From positions 1 to 23,497 of the forward strand of contig CAKRKL010000017.1 in assembly GCA_934358405.1 (NCBI GenBank): DNA of 23,497 bases, given 5' to 3'. Position 1 is the first letter of the stretch, and every line of letters begins with the position of its first letter. The translations under genes were made by a program, and so were the position numbers. This document shows, one piece after another, positions 14,315 to 21,805 of this stretch. This DNA is from an uncultured Blautia sp. GTDB lineage: Bacteria > Bacillota > Clostridia > Lachnospirales > Lachnospiraceae. The notes below the pieces were generated by a model. That model did not search any database. It saw only the letters and a list, made by a program, of their open reading frames with translations, and was not told the DNA's origin.

Positions 14315-15937
14315 ATGAAGAAAAAAATAACACATTCTGTATTGTTTGTTGCGGTCCTTGGAGGTACCACTGCGCTGACCTTATACGCAGGCAGAGGAAA
14401 TGTATCATCTACCATTTACAATTTTGTGTTCCTGGCAGTGATCGCAGTACTGTATATGATCGCAATGTTTGGCGGCATGTTCCGCATGAACAATCTTGGC
14501 TCTGCATTTCACAGAGCAGTAGAGGAGCTGAACGGCATGTTCAAGGCTCCTGGTAAGACCGATCCTAAGAATCTTACTTATCTTGGAGAGCTGTTTGACG
14601 ACAGATATCTGGATCAGAAGATGGACAGCTTTACAGACAGCATTAATAACAGTAAGGAAGGCCTTGGGGATATCGAGGAGTTTATCAATGAGGATGAGCT
14701 TGATATCCACATACATAAGAAGCTTCTGGAGATGGTGCCGGACATTTTTACCAGCATCGGTATTCTGGGAACCTTCCTTGGCCTTGTATGGGGACTTCGT
14801 GATTTCCAGCCTACTGACTACAGTGCTATGACCTCTTCTGTTGCCGCACTGGTAGAAGGTATTAAGGTTGCGTTCCTTACCTCTATTTACGGTATTTCTT
14901 TTTCCATTATATATACCTTCGGCATGAAGGGAGAGTATTCTTCTATGACAGAGGAGCTGCAGGCCTTTCTTGAGAAGTTCCATGCCTGCGTAATGCCTAC
15001 TGCAGAGAACGAATCAAGGAATCTGCTTCTTGCCAGCCAGAAGCTGCAGACAAGTGCCATGAAGCAGATGGCAGAGCAGTTTTCCGTACAGATGGCAGAC
15101 AGCTTTGAGAAGGTCATTACACCTACCTTTAAGAAGATGAATGATTCTCTGGATATGCTGGTGGCCTCTGTAACAAGATGCCAGGAGGATGCGATCCGCG
15201 AGATTTCAGATGAGTTCCTGAAGCAGATGAACAATTCCTTCCACCTGCAGTTCCGTGATTTTAATGTGGCACTTGACCAGCTGAAGAAGGCGCAGAAGGA
15301 GAACACAGCGTACACCTCTGCCATGTATCAGACTATGAGCCAGAAGCTTTCCGAGACTTATGAGAAGCAGGATAAGGTGATCACTGACATGGTGAAGGAG
15401 ATGGGCGGCATGCAGTCACGCTATATGTCTACTGCTAACCGTATCCTTTCTGAGAATCAGGAGATCCAGAAGATGCAGCAGCAGGATTACCAGCATGTTG
15501 TGGATTATCTGAAGGATGCAGAGAAATCAGCAGCCAAGTTCTGGGTTGCTTGTAACCAGGCAATGCAGAAGTATGTGGAGACAGCAGCTTCCTCTATTGA
15601 CCGTGTAGCCTCAGCAGGACAGGAGAGTGCCGAGCTGATTCAGGCGAATAAGAAGATGGCAGAGGAATTTGCTTCCAATATGGACGAATTTGCCCAGTAT
15701 CAGCGTCTTTCCTATAAGACTATGGAGCAGGTGAAGCGACTTCTTAGCGAGGTGACTGCAGCCAATACAAGAGATGTGTCTCTGATTGCAAGTGGAAGAA
15801 ACGATTCCATGGAGAAGCTTACCGACCTGATCGCAGAGCAGGACGAGAGACAGCAGGCACTTCTGGAAGAAATCAATAAGAACATGAAGGAGCTTTCGAA
15901 GGCTGCCCAGAAAGGAAAATTCGGCTTATTCAGATAA
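14315..15937 (+). CDS. MotA/TolQ/ExbB-type proton-channel protein with long helical tail (ZorA-like)
   Basis: The 540-residue product has four predicted membrane helices (about 8-26, 33-55, 142-163, 179-203). A cytoplasmic loop of roughly 85 residues lies between helices 2 and 3, as in MotA. Helix 3 contains SIGILGTFLGLVWGL and helix 4 EGIKVAFLTSIYGISFSI; both resemble the channel helices of the MotA/ExbB family and, in the GxKxAFxTSxxG pattern, ZorA of the Zorya anti-phage system. Residues 205-540 are almost entirely charged, Gln/Met-rich helix, probably a long coiled-coil tail projecting into the cytoplasm. GGGGAGG (14302-14308) precedes ATG 14315; ATG 14300 has no ribosome site. The next gene starts 12 bases after its stop. 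Function is inferred from architecture only. Confidence 0.8.
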   Translation: MKKKITHSVLFVAVLGGTTALTLYAGRGNVSSTIYNFVFLAVIAVLYMIAMFGGMFRMNNLGSAFHRAVEELNGMFKAPGKTDPKNLTYLGELFDDRYLDQKMDSFTDSINNSKEGLGDIEEFINEDELDIHIHKKLLEMVPDIFTSIGILGTFLGLVWGLRDFQPTDYSAMTSSVAALVEGIKVAFLTSIYGISFSIIYTFGMKGEYSSMTEELQAFLEKFHACVMPTAENESRNLLLASQKLQTSAMKQMAEQFSVQMADSFEKVITPTFKKMNDSLDMLVASVTRCQEDAIREISDEFLKQMNNSFHLQFRDFNVALDQLKKAQKENTAYTSAMYQTMSQKLSETYEKQDKVITDMVKEMGGMQSRYMSTANRILSENQEIQKMQQQDYQHVVDYLKDAEKSAAKFWVACNQAMQKYVETAASSIDRVASAGQESAELIQANKKMAEEFASNMDEFAQYQRLSYKTMEQVKRLLSEVTAANTRDVSLIASGRNDSMEKLTDLIAEQDERQQALLEEINKNMKELSKAAQKGKFGLFR

Positions 15938-15949
15938 GAGGAGAGAAAC

Positions 15950-16927
15950 ATGCGCAAAAAAAGAAAATCAGGAGAGGATGGCTTTAATGTATGGCGCTCC
16001 TACTCAGATGTTATGGCCGGTGTTCTGCTTCTTTTCATACTGATTATGTCATTGACACTTTTTCAGGCTCAGAAGAGCTACGACGAGAGTATTCAGGAGA
16101 GAGATGAGAAGCTGGCCCTTCAGGCAGAATACACAGCAGATCTTCTTGCCAAGCAGAATACCATTGAGGAACAGGAAGGCACCATTAAGACCAAGGATGA
16201 GAAGCTGACTGCCCTTGCACAGACACTGGCAGAGCAGGAGGCGAAGCTGAAGGAGCAGCAGGCACTTCTGGCTCAGCAGCAGACGGATCTGGACGAGAAG
16301 ACCACATTGCTTAGTGAGCAGCAGACCAAGATCGATAATATTATCGGTGTTAAGGCAGAGGTTGTAGAAGCTCTTCAGAAGGAATTTAAGAATAATAACA
16401 TCAATGTTAATCTGGATTCCCAGACAGGTGCCCTTACACTGGATGCAAGCGTTTTGTTTGATGTTAATGAGTCAGAGCTTACAGACGCAGGTAAGGAAGC
16501 TCTTCGGAATGTACTTCCTATTTACTGTAAGGTTCTTATGGAGGACACCTATAAGAGCTATCTTGCTGAGATCATCATTGACGGTTATACGGATACAGAT
16601 GGCGATTACGCATATAATCTGGAGCTTTCACAGAGACGATCCCTTGCAGTGGCACAGTATCTTCTGGATATCCAGGGAGAGTTTCTTACAGCAGACCAGA
16701 GTCTGGATCTGCAGGACTATCTTACTGTAAACGGACATTCCATGGCGAACCCCATTCTGGATGCCAATGGAAATGTAGATAAGGAAGCGTCCCGCCGTGT
16801 TGAGGTTAAATTCCGGCTGAAGGATGATGAGATGATCGATGAGCTTAGCAAGATCATGTCCGGAAGCGGAGATACTGCAGAGAGTACAGATGGGTCTGCA
16901 GATGCAGGCACGAACGGCGGCAATTAA
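15950..16927 (+). CDS. MotB/ZorB-like OmpA-domain stator protein
   Basis: The 325-residue protein has a short basic N-terminus and one membrane helix (about 21-40) with an acidic residue at its entrance: D20 in WRSYSDVMAGVLLLF, the position of the proton-carrying Asp of MotB. A coiled-coil linker rich in Gln/Glu (about 45-130) follows, then an OmpA/MotB peptidoglycan-binding domain (about 150-292) with VLFDVNESELTDAGKEAL, IIIDGYTDTDG, NLELSQRRSLAVAQYL and ASRRVEVKFR. The tail is Gly/Ser/Thr/Asp-rich. GAGGAG (15938-15943) is 6 bases before ATG 15950. Together with the preceding gene it makes a complete ion-driven stator. The pair is flanked by a histidine phosphatase and a MATE exporter, with no flagellar, TolA or ZorC/D/E-like gene in the window. 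Confidence 0.85.
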   Translation: MRKKRKSGEDGFNVWRSYSDVMAGVLLLFILIMSLTLFQAQKSYDESIQERDEKLALQAEYTADLLAKQNTIEEQEGTIKTKDEKLTALAQTLAEQEAKLKEQQALLAQQQTDLDEKTTLLSEQQTKIDNIIGVKAEVVEALQKEFKNNNINVNLDSQTGALTLDASVLFDVNESELTDAGKEALRNVLPIYCKVLMEDTYKSYLAEIIIDGYTDTDGDYAYNLELSQRRSLAVAQYLLDIQGEFLTADQSLDLQDYLTVNGHSMANPILDANGNVDKEASRRVEVKFRLKDDEMIDELSKIMSGSGDTAESTDGSADAGTNGGN

Positions 16928-16976
16928 CATCAGAGGGTGTTTGCTGATATAATTGAAAATTTTGAAATTAAAAAGA

Positions 16977-17018
16977 GAGTATCTTTTATCCCGTATTATC
17001 TGGGTTAAAGGATACTCT
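16977..17018. terminator. Bidirectional terminator between the motor operon and the MATE gene
   Basis: AGAGTATC (16977-16984) pairs with GATACTCT (17011-17018), extended inward by TTTA/TAAA and CCC/GGG. On the minus strand the stem runs into CTTTTTAATTT, a good tail for the MATE transcript. On the plus strand the tail is the weaker TATTATTTG. Confidence 0.75.
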
Positions 17019-17062
17019 TATTATTTGCTGAGGGTACAGTGGGGACGTTGAAAAAAGTCCGA

Positions 17063-18433
17063 TTATCCCAGCCTGGAGAGCGCTTCCTCTGACACGATTT
17101 TTTTACGGACACAGAGGAAAATGGTGAAAGCAATAGTTGCAGCGGTAATATCGGAAATTGGCTCTGCATAATAAATTCCCATAACTCCGAAAAATCTGGG
17201 TAGGATCAGCGCCAGCGGAATCAGAAGAATTACCTTACGAAGCAAAGCAATGAAAAGGGAAATCTTCGCCTGTCCCAGCCCCATAAAGGTACTCTGACAT
17301 CCCATCTGGATACCGAAAATGGCAATTCCTGCCATAAAGATAGGCATAACCTTCTTCACCAGATTCAACAGTTCCTGATCTGAGGTGAAGATTCCGGCGA
17401 ATACACCAGGAAAAAATACAGTGAGAAGACAAAAAACAGTAGCTACTGTAAAAGTAAAACCAATGGTAAGCCGGTAGGTCTTTTTGACACGGTCAAACTT
17501 ACGGGCGCCGAAGTTATAGCTGATGATCGGCTGCACGCCCTGTGTGAAGCCCTGGATAGGAACAACAGCAAGCTGCATTACACTTTGAAGAATGGTCATG
17601 GAACCCACATACAGATCGCCTCCATAAATGGAAAGACCGCGGTTCAATACAATGCTGATAGCGCTTTCTGTTGCCTGCATAATGAAGGGCGAGATTCCAA
17701 GTGCCAGAATATTTTTCAGCAAGGCAAAATCAATGGTAAGATTTTTCTTACGGATGCGGATGGCTGATTTATCAGAAAGGAGAAAACGCACCACCCAAAC
17801 GGCACTTACTGCCTGGGAAATAACAGTGGCAAGAGCTGCACCCTGCACGTTCATATGCAGCAGGAAAATAAAAACAGGATCAAGGACAATGTTGATCACG
17901 GCACCAATCAGCACAGAAAGCATGGCTGTGCGGGCCTGTCCCTGAGAAGAGATAAACATATTAAGCCCAAGGGCGAACTGCACAAAAACAGTTCCTATAA
18001 GATAAATGGTAATGTAGTTTACTGCATAGGTAATGGTCTGGTCGCTTGCCCCAAACATAAATAAAAGGGGACGGCAAAAAATCATGAAAATAATTGTCAG
18101 GGAAATGGAGAAAATAAAAAGGACGCTTACACCGTTTCCAAGAATCCGCTCGGCTCGATCCCGGTCTTTCTTTCCAAGGGCAATGGAAGCAAGGGGAGCG
18201 CCTCCTGCGCCGATAAATGCGCTGAATGCAGAAATCAGCATTATAATTGGAAAGGTTAGCCCGACTCCAGTAAGTGCAACAGGGCCTGTTTCCGGAATAT
18301 GGCCAATGTACATTCTGTCAATAATGTTATAAAGAACATTAATTAACTGTGCAATTACGGAGGGAATTGCAAGGCTTGCCATAAGACGAGGCAAAGGCAT
18401 AGTGCCTAATTTTTGTTCTTTTGTCTGTTCCAT
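17063..18433 (-). CDS. MATE-family multidrug/cation exporter
   Basis: The 456-residue protein has about twelve hydrophobic helices in two similar halves. The N-terminal part shows the MATE signature (IPSVIAQLINVLYNIIDRMY, then FIGAGGAPLASIALGKKDR), and the second half repeats it with PIQGFTQGVQPIISYNFGAR near residue 295. These exporters use a sodium or proton gradient to expel cationic drugs or metabolites; the substrate cannot be told from sequence. The length and the MPLPRLMASLAIPSV start resemble the MepA-like branch common in clostridia. AGAGG (18440-18444, read on the minus strand) is 6 bases before the start. It is the only minus-strand gene in the window and is transcribed toward the motor operon. 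Confidence 0.93.
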   Translation of the reverse strand: MEQTKEQKLGTMPLPRLMASLAIPSVIAQLINVLYNIIDRMYIGHIPETGPVALTGVGLTFPIIMLISAFSAFIGAGGAPLASIALGKKDRDRAERILGNGVSVLFIFSISLTIIFMIFCRPLLFMFGASDQTITYAVNYITIYLIGTVFVQFALGLNMFISSQGQARTAMLSVLIGAVINIVLDPVFIFLLHMNVQGAALATVISQAVSAVWVVRFLLSDKSAIRIRKKNLTIDFALLKNILALGISPFIMQATESAISIVLNRGLSIYGGDLYVGSMTILQSVMQLAVVPIQGFTQGVQPIISYNFGARKFDRVKKTYRLTIGFTFTVATVFCLLTVFFPGVFAGIFTSDQELLNLVKKVMPIFMAGIAIFGIQMGCQSTFMGLGQAKISLFIALLRKVILLIPLALILPRFFGVMGIYYAEPISDITAATIAFTIFLCVRKKIVSEEALSRLG

Positions 18434-18458
18434 AAAATACCTCTTTTCTAATATCCAA

Positions 18459-18476
18459 ACACGCTGCGGAGCGTGT
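18459..18476. repeat. 7-bp palindrome in the leader of the MATE gene
   Basis: ACACGCT-GCGG-AGCGTGT lies 26 bases upstream of the MATE start codon, in the divergent MATE/ZIP intergenic region. It could be a repressor operator or a small RNA hairpin; there is no T run. I could not place a convincing promoter for either gene here, although TATAAT occurs on the plus strand at 18493-18498. Confidence 0.45.
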
Positions 18477-18656
18477 GGTCATCTGTATTTGCTATAATCC
18501 ATGTGCTAAAAATCGTTTATACTTATAAAATGAGATTTTGGGGCACTCGTAGTATGATAGCACAGATGAAAATATTAGGCAATCATAATCTATAAAAGGA
18601 CGTGAAACAGGTTTCGGGCATAAGCTATAAATAGAACGTAAAGGAGTATCTGATAT

Positions 18657-19433
18657 ATGGATATATTTTTTGGACTGATGATTCCTTTTATAGGAACAAC
18701 TTTTGGAGCAGCCTGCGTATTTTTTATGAAAAAACAATTAAACCCACTGGCACAGAAATGCTTTCTGGGTTTTGCAGCAGGTGTGATGGTGGCCGCTTCG
18801 GTATGGTCTCTTTTGATTCCTGCTATGGATATGAACAAAGAAATGGGAAAACTGGCCTTTTTTCCAGCAGTAGTGGGATTTTTGGCAGGAATCGGATTTT
18901 TGCTTTTTATGGATCGCATCGCATCTCACCTTTATCCGGATTTGGAAGGAAGGGAAGACACAAACTCCAGCCGGAAGAATACGGCAATGCTTGTTTTTGC
19001 AGTGACATTGCATAATATTCCGGAAGGGTTGTCTGCCGGAGCTGCTTTTGCCGGATCTTTATCAGGAAATGAAGCACTGACTATGGCAGGGGCCTTTGCC
19101 CTGGTAGTGGGGATTGCCGTACAGAACTTCCCGGAGGGTGCCATCATATCTATGCCCCTTCGAGGTAACGGTATGAGCAGAAGGAAAGCCTTTTTTTATG
19201 GAACTGCATCCGGCACTGTGGAACCGCTGGCAGGCGCCCTGACACTTTTGCTTGTTCGCTGTATTACCAAAGCACTTCCTTATCTTCTGGCATTTGCAGC
19301 AGGAGCTATGATTTTTGTGGCGGTGGAGGAACTGATTCCGGAAGCCAGGGAGGGTGAGCACCAAAATATAGGAACGCTTGCATTCGCAGCAGGCTTTACT
19401 GTAATGATGATTTTGGATGTGGTTTTGGGATAA
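18657..19433 (+). CDS. ZIP-family metal transporter
   Basis: The 258-residue protein has about eight membrane helices and the two paired metal-site helices of bacterial ZIP proteins: TLHNIPEGLSAGAAFAG (about 118-134) and AVQNFPEGAIISMPLRG (about 153-169). Both have the H/Q-N-x-P-E-G pattern; a third helix has GTVEPLAG. ZIP proteins bring zinc, and often other divalent metals, into the cytoplasm. The compact form with PEG motifs is ZupT/GufA-like. AAGGAG (18641-18646) precedes ATG 18657 by 10 bases. It is divergent from the MATE gene, and I see no Zur or Fur operator. A weak promoter for the next gene follows its stop, so it is probably transcribed alone. Confidence 0.9.
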   Translation: MDIFFGLMIPFIGTTFGAACVFFMKKQLNPLAQKCFLGFAAGVMVAASVWSLLIPAMDMNKEMGKLAFFPAVVGFLAGIGFLLFMDRIASHLYPDLEGREDTNSSRKNTAMLVFAVTLHNIPEGLSAGAAFAGSLSGNEALTMAGAFALVVGIAVQNFPEGAIISMPLRGNGMSRRKAFFYGTASGTVEPLAGALTLLLVRCITKALPYLLAFAAGAMIFVAVEELIPEAREGEHQNIGTLAFAAGFTVMMILDVVLG

Positions 19434-19437
19434 ACAG

Positions 19438-19466
19438 TTGCAATTTGAAGCTTTCAAGTATAAAAT
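19438..19466 (+). promoter_or_regulatory. Possible promoter of the methionine aminopeptidase gene
   Basis: TTGCAA (19438-19443), 17 bases, TAAAAT (19461-19466). Confidence 0.45.
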
Positions 19467-19531
19467 GGTGATGCGACAAAAGAAAAAACAGACTGCCGGG
19501 GCCGGTGGCTGAATGTAAAGGAGAGAGTAAG

Positions 19532-20407
19532 ATGTCATTGAAAATCGGACGAAATGATCCCTGCTGGTGCGGCAGCGGAAAGAAATACAAGAAATGCCAT
19601 GAAGCTTTTGATACAAAGATTGAGATGCTCAGACAGAAGGGATATCCCATTCTGGATTATAAGCTGATCAAAACTCCGGAACAGATTGAGAAAATCAAGG
19701 AGAGCTGCAAAATCAATGTGGCAGTTCTGGACTATGTTGCCGAGCATATCAAGGCAGGCATTTCCACAGCAGAGATTGACCGCTGGGTACACGAAGAGAC
19801 CGTACGCCATGGTGGAATTCCGGCACCTTTAAATTATGAAGGCTTTCCAAAAAGCGTGTGCACCTCTATCAATGAGGTGGTGTGCCATGGAATCCCTTCC
19901 GAGGATGAGATCCTTAAGGACGGCGATATTGTAAACGTAGATGTTTCTACAATCTATAATGGTTATTTTTCTGATTCCTCCCGTATGTTCTGCATCGGAA
20001 ACGTAAGCCCGGAGAAGGAAAAGCTGGTCCGCGTTACCAAGGAATGTGTGGAGATCGGTATTTCCAAGGTAAAACCATGGGAGCCTATTGGAAATATGGG
20101 ACATGCAGTACATATGCATGCTCTTGAAAATGGCTACACTATTGTGAAGGAGATCGGCGGTCATGGAGTAGGTCTTGAATTCCATGAAGATCCATGGGTC
20201 AGCTATACCTCTGAGGAGAATAGCGGGGTGATCATGGCACCTGGAATGATGTTTACGATTGAGCCTATGGTGAATATGGGAAGCGACCTGGTTTATACAG
20301 ATGAGGAGGATGAATGGACAGTTCGTACAGAGGACGGTATGCCTTCCGCACAGTGGGAGGTAACAGTTCTGGTAACAGAAAAGGGCTGTGAGGTAATCTG
20401 CTGGTAG
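19532..20407 (+). CDS. map: Methionine aminopeptidase type I with N-terminal SEC-C zinc motif
   Basis: The enzyme removes the initiator methionine from nascent proteins. Residues 6-23 (GRNDPCWCGSGKKYKKCH) are a SEC-C motif with C11, C13, C22 and H23 as likely zinc ligands; the same motif ends SecA and can contact the ribosome. The catalytic domain follows with H119 (VCHGIPS) and all five metal ligands: D137 (VNVDVST), D148 (FSDSSR), H211 (GGHGVG), E244 (FTIEPMV) and E276 (QWEVTVL). The 291 residues exceed the roughly 250 of the simple form because of the extension. AAAGGAG (19518-19524) is 7 bases before ATG 19532; an in-frame GTG at 19505 has no ribosome site. The second, usually adk-linked map copy is not in this window. 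Confidence 0.94.
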   Translation: MSLKIGRNDPCWCGSGKKYKKCHEAFDTKIEMLRQKGYPILDYKLIKTPEQIEKIKESCKINVAVLDYVAEHIKAGISTAEIDRWVHEETVRHGGIPAPLNYEGFPKSVCTSINEVVCHGIPSEDEILKDGDIVNVDVSTIYNGYFSDSSRMFCIGNVSPEKEKLVRVTKECVEIGISKVKPWEPIGNMGHAVHMHALENGYTIVKEIGGHGVGLEFHEDPWVSYTSEENSGVIMAPGMMFTIEPMVNMGSDLVYTDEEDEWTVRTEDGMPSAQWEVTVLVTEKGCEVICW

Positions 20408-20411
20408 TGCC

Positions 20412-20464
20412 CAAGGCTTTTATCAGCTGGAAATTGTGACGCACATCTTGCAGAAAGCCTTTTC
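20412..20464 (+). terminator. Possible weak terminator after map
   Basis: AAGGCTTT and AAAGCCTTTTC are complementary over 8 bp but enclose about 32 bases, so this is only a candidate. Confidence 0.3.
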
Positions 20465-20506
20465 AAACACGCTCTATAGCAGGTGAGATTTTTGTAAAAA
20501 TAGTAG

Positions 20507-20535
20507 TTGCAATACAGAAACAATTATAGTATAAT
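20507..20535 (+). promoter_or_regulatory. rplS promoter
   Basis: TTGCAA (20507-20512), 17 bases, TATAAT (20530-20535). Confidence 0.75.
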
Positions 20536-20541
20536 CACTTA

Positions 20542-20600
20542 TGTTGTGAAAAAAGATGGTCCGCTGTTACCGTGATGGGTATTAAGAACATCCAGAGAAT
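20542..20600 (+). promoter_or_regulatory. Ribosomal protein L19 leader
   Basis: The leader contains GGTCCGCTGTTACCG (20558-20572) and AAGAACATCCAG (20584-20595), strings I associate with the L19 leader class of Firmicutes, thought to mediate L19 autoregulation. Position directly before rplS and after a good promoter supports this. It was identified by resemblance, without a covariance search. Confidence 0.6.
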
Positions 20601-20614
20601 AAGGAGAGAATAAC

Positions 20615-20962
20615 ATGAACGAAATTATTAAAAACATCGAAGCAGAGCAGCTGAAAAAAGAAGTACCGCAGTTTCACGTAGGAGATACCGTAAGAGTACA
20701 CGCTCTTATCAAAGAGGGTAACCGTGAGCGTATCCAGATTTTCGAGGGAACTGTATTAAAGAGACAGGGCGGAAGCACTCGTGAGACTTTCACAGTAAGA
20801 AAATCCTCCAACGGTGTTGGTGTTGAGAAGACATGGCCGCTTCATTCCCCACACGTAAAAGAGGTTGAGGTTATTCGCCGTGGTAAAGTACGTCGTGCGA
20901 AACTTAACTACTTAAGAGACCGTGTTGGTAAAGCAGCTAAGGTTAAAGAGCTGGTTAGATAA
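20615..20962 (+). CDS. rplS: Large ribosomal subunit protein bL19
   Basis: The 115-residue protein lies at the subunit interface of the 50S subunit. The whole length matches L19: [60 protein letters not shown] and a basic C-terminus with [26 protein letters not shown] precedes ATG 20615 by 8 bases. It has its own promoter, leader and strong terminator. In many Firmicutes it follows rimM and trmD; here those genes are not upstream. Confidence 0.98.
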   Translation: MNEIIKNIEAEQLKKEVPQFHVGDTVRVHALIKEGNRERIQIFEGTVLKRQGGSTRETFTVRKSSNGVGVEKTWPLHSPHVKEVEVIRRGKVRRAKLNYLRDRVGKAAKVKELVR

Positions 20963-20992
20963 TTTTGGACGTATTCAATCATGAATGAAATT

Positions 20993-21036
20993 TGCTGCAC
21001 AGATGGCCGTGATGACTGTCTGTGCAGCATTTTTTT
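20993..21036 (+). terminator. rplS terminator
   Basis: TGCTGCACAGA (20993-21003) pairs perfectly with TCTGTGCAGCA (21019-21029) and is followed by seven T. Confidence 0.92.
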
Positions 21037-21043
21037 CTTTTTC

Positions 21044-21071
21044 TTTACAGGAAACTGTGTTAAAATAAAAT
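21044..21071 (+). promoter_or_regulatory. Possible lepB promoter
   Basis: TTTACA (21044-21049), 16 bases, TAAAAT (21066-21071). Confidence 0.4.
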
Positions 21072-21105
21072 CGGTTACAGGATTTTGTATTTGAACGGAG
21101 TAATT

Positions 21106-21744
21106 ATGAGCGAAAGAAGAAAAAAGAAAGAAACGGAACAGCTTTTCAATATGCCGGAGATTGCCAGAATGGAGAGAAAAGCCCTTTCCGGTGCCAGAGA
21201 GAAGCTAGAGGACAGCAAGCTGAAAAAAGTGCTGGTATGGGTGTTTGAGATTGTGGTCACTCTTATATTTGCAGTGCTTACATCTATGATGCTGTTTCAG
21301 TCCGTAACCATGCAGGAAAGCTCTATGGAGCCTACTCTGGCAGTTGGAAGCCGATATTTTGTAAATAAGCTTGCCTATAAGACTTCTTCTCCCCAGCGCG
21401 GCGATATTATTGTGTTCCGGACCAACGGAAGCGATGATGCAGCACTTCATATCCGCCGCGTGATCGGACTTCCGGGAGAGACGATCCAGATTGTCAATGG
21501 AAGAATTCTGATCAATGGAGAAGCCTATAAGGAGGGCAAGGATTTTCCATCTATTAACAATCCGGGAATGGCTGCAAATGCCATAACTTTGGAGGCTGGG
21601 GAGTATTTCGTGCTGGGAGATAATCGAAACAACAGCGAGGACAGCCGCTATGGTGATATCGGAAAGGTAAATAAAAAATACATAACCGGGAAGCTCTGGT
21701 TCCAGATCTCACCAAAGAAAGATATAGGTCCGTTGGAGGGTTAG
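21106..21744 (+). CDS. lepB: Signal peptidase I with Arg at the general-base Lys position
   Basis: The 212-residue membrane protease would remove signal peptides on the outer membrane face. A charged cytoplasmic N-terminus (1-41) is followed by one membrane helix (about 42-64). Box B is QESSMEPTL with nucleophile S73, box C is QRGDIIVF (97-104), and box E is LGDNRNNSEDSRYGD. Box D, normally KRxxGxPGD with the catalytic Lys, reads IRRVIGLPGE here, so R117 (codon CGC, 21454-21456) replaces the Lys. If that is not compensated, activity would be reduced or lost. ATG 21106 has GGAG 5 bases upstream; a TTG at 21085 is in frame but precedes that site. Genes for rbgA and rnhB follow in the usual order. 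Confidence 0.92.
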   Translation: MSERRKKKETEQLFNMPEIARMERKALSGAREKLEDSKLKKVLVWVFEIVVTLIFAVLTSMMLFQSVTMQESSMEPTLAVGSRYFVNKLAYKTSSPQRGDIIVFRTNGSDDAALHIRRVIGLPGETIQIVNGRILINGEAYKEGKDFPSINNPGMAANAITLEAGEYFVLGDNRNNSEDSRYGDIGKVNKKYITGKLWFQISPKKDIGPLEG

Positions 21745-21805
21745 ATGGACTCGGACGATGGGCTTTCGGAAATTAATTTCACAGAATAATCAGAATGAGG
21801 TAAAT

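Noticed and set aside
14315..16927. Flagellar MotA/MotB
   Set aside because: There are no flagellar genes nearby, MotA lacks a 335-residue C-terminal tail, and MotB lacks the long coiled-coil linker.
14315..16927. Complete Zorya defense system
   Set aside because: No ZorC, ZorD or ZorE-like gene is within the window, so only the motor half can be claimed.
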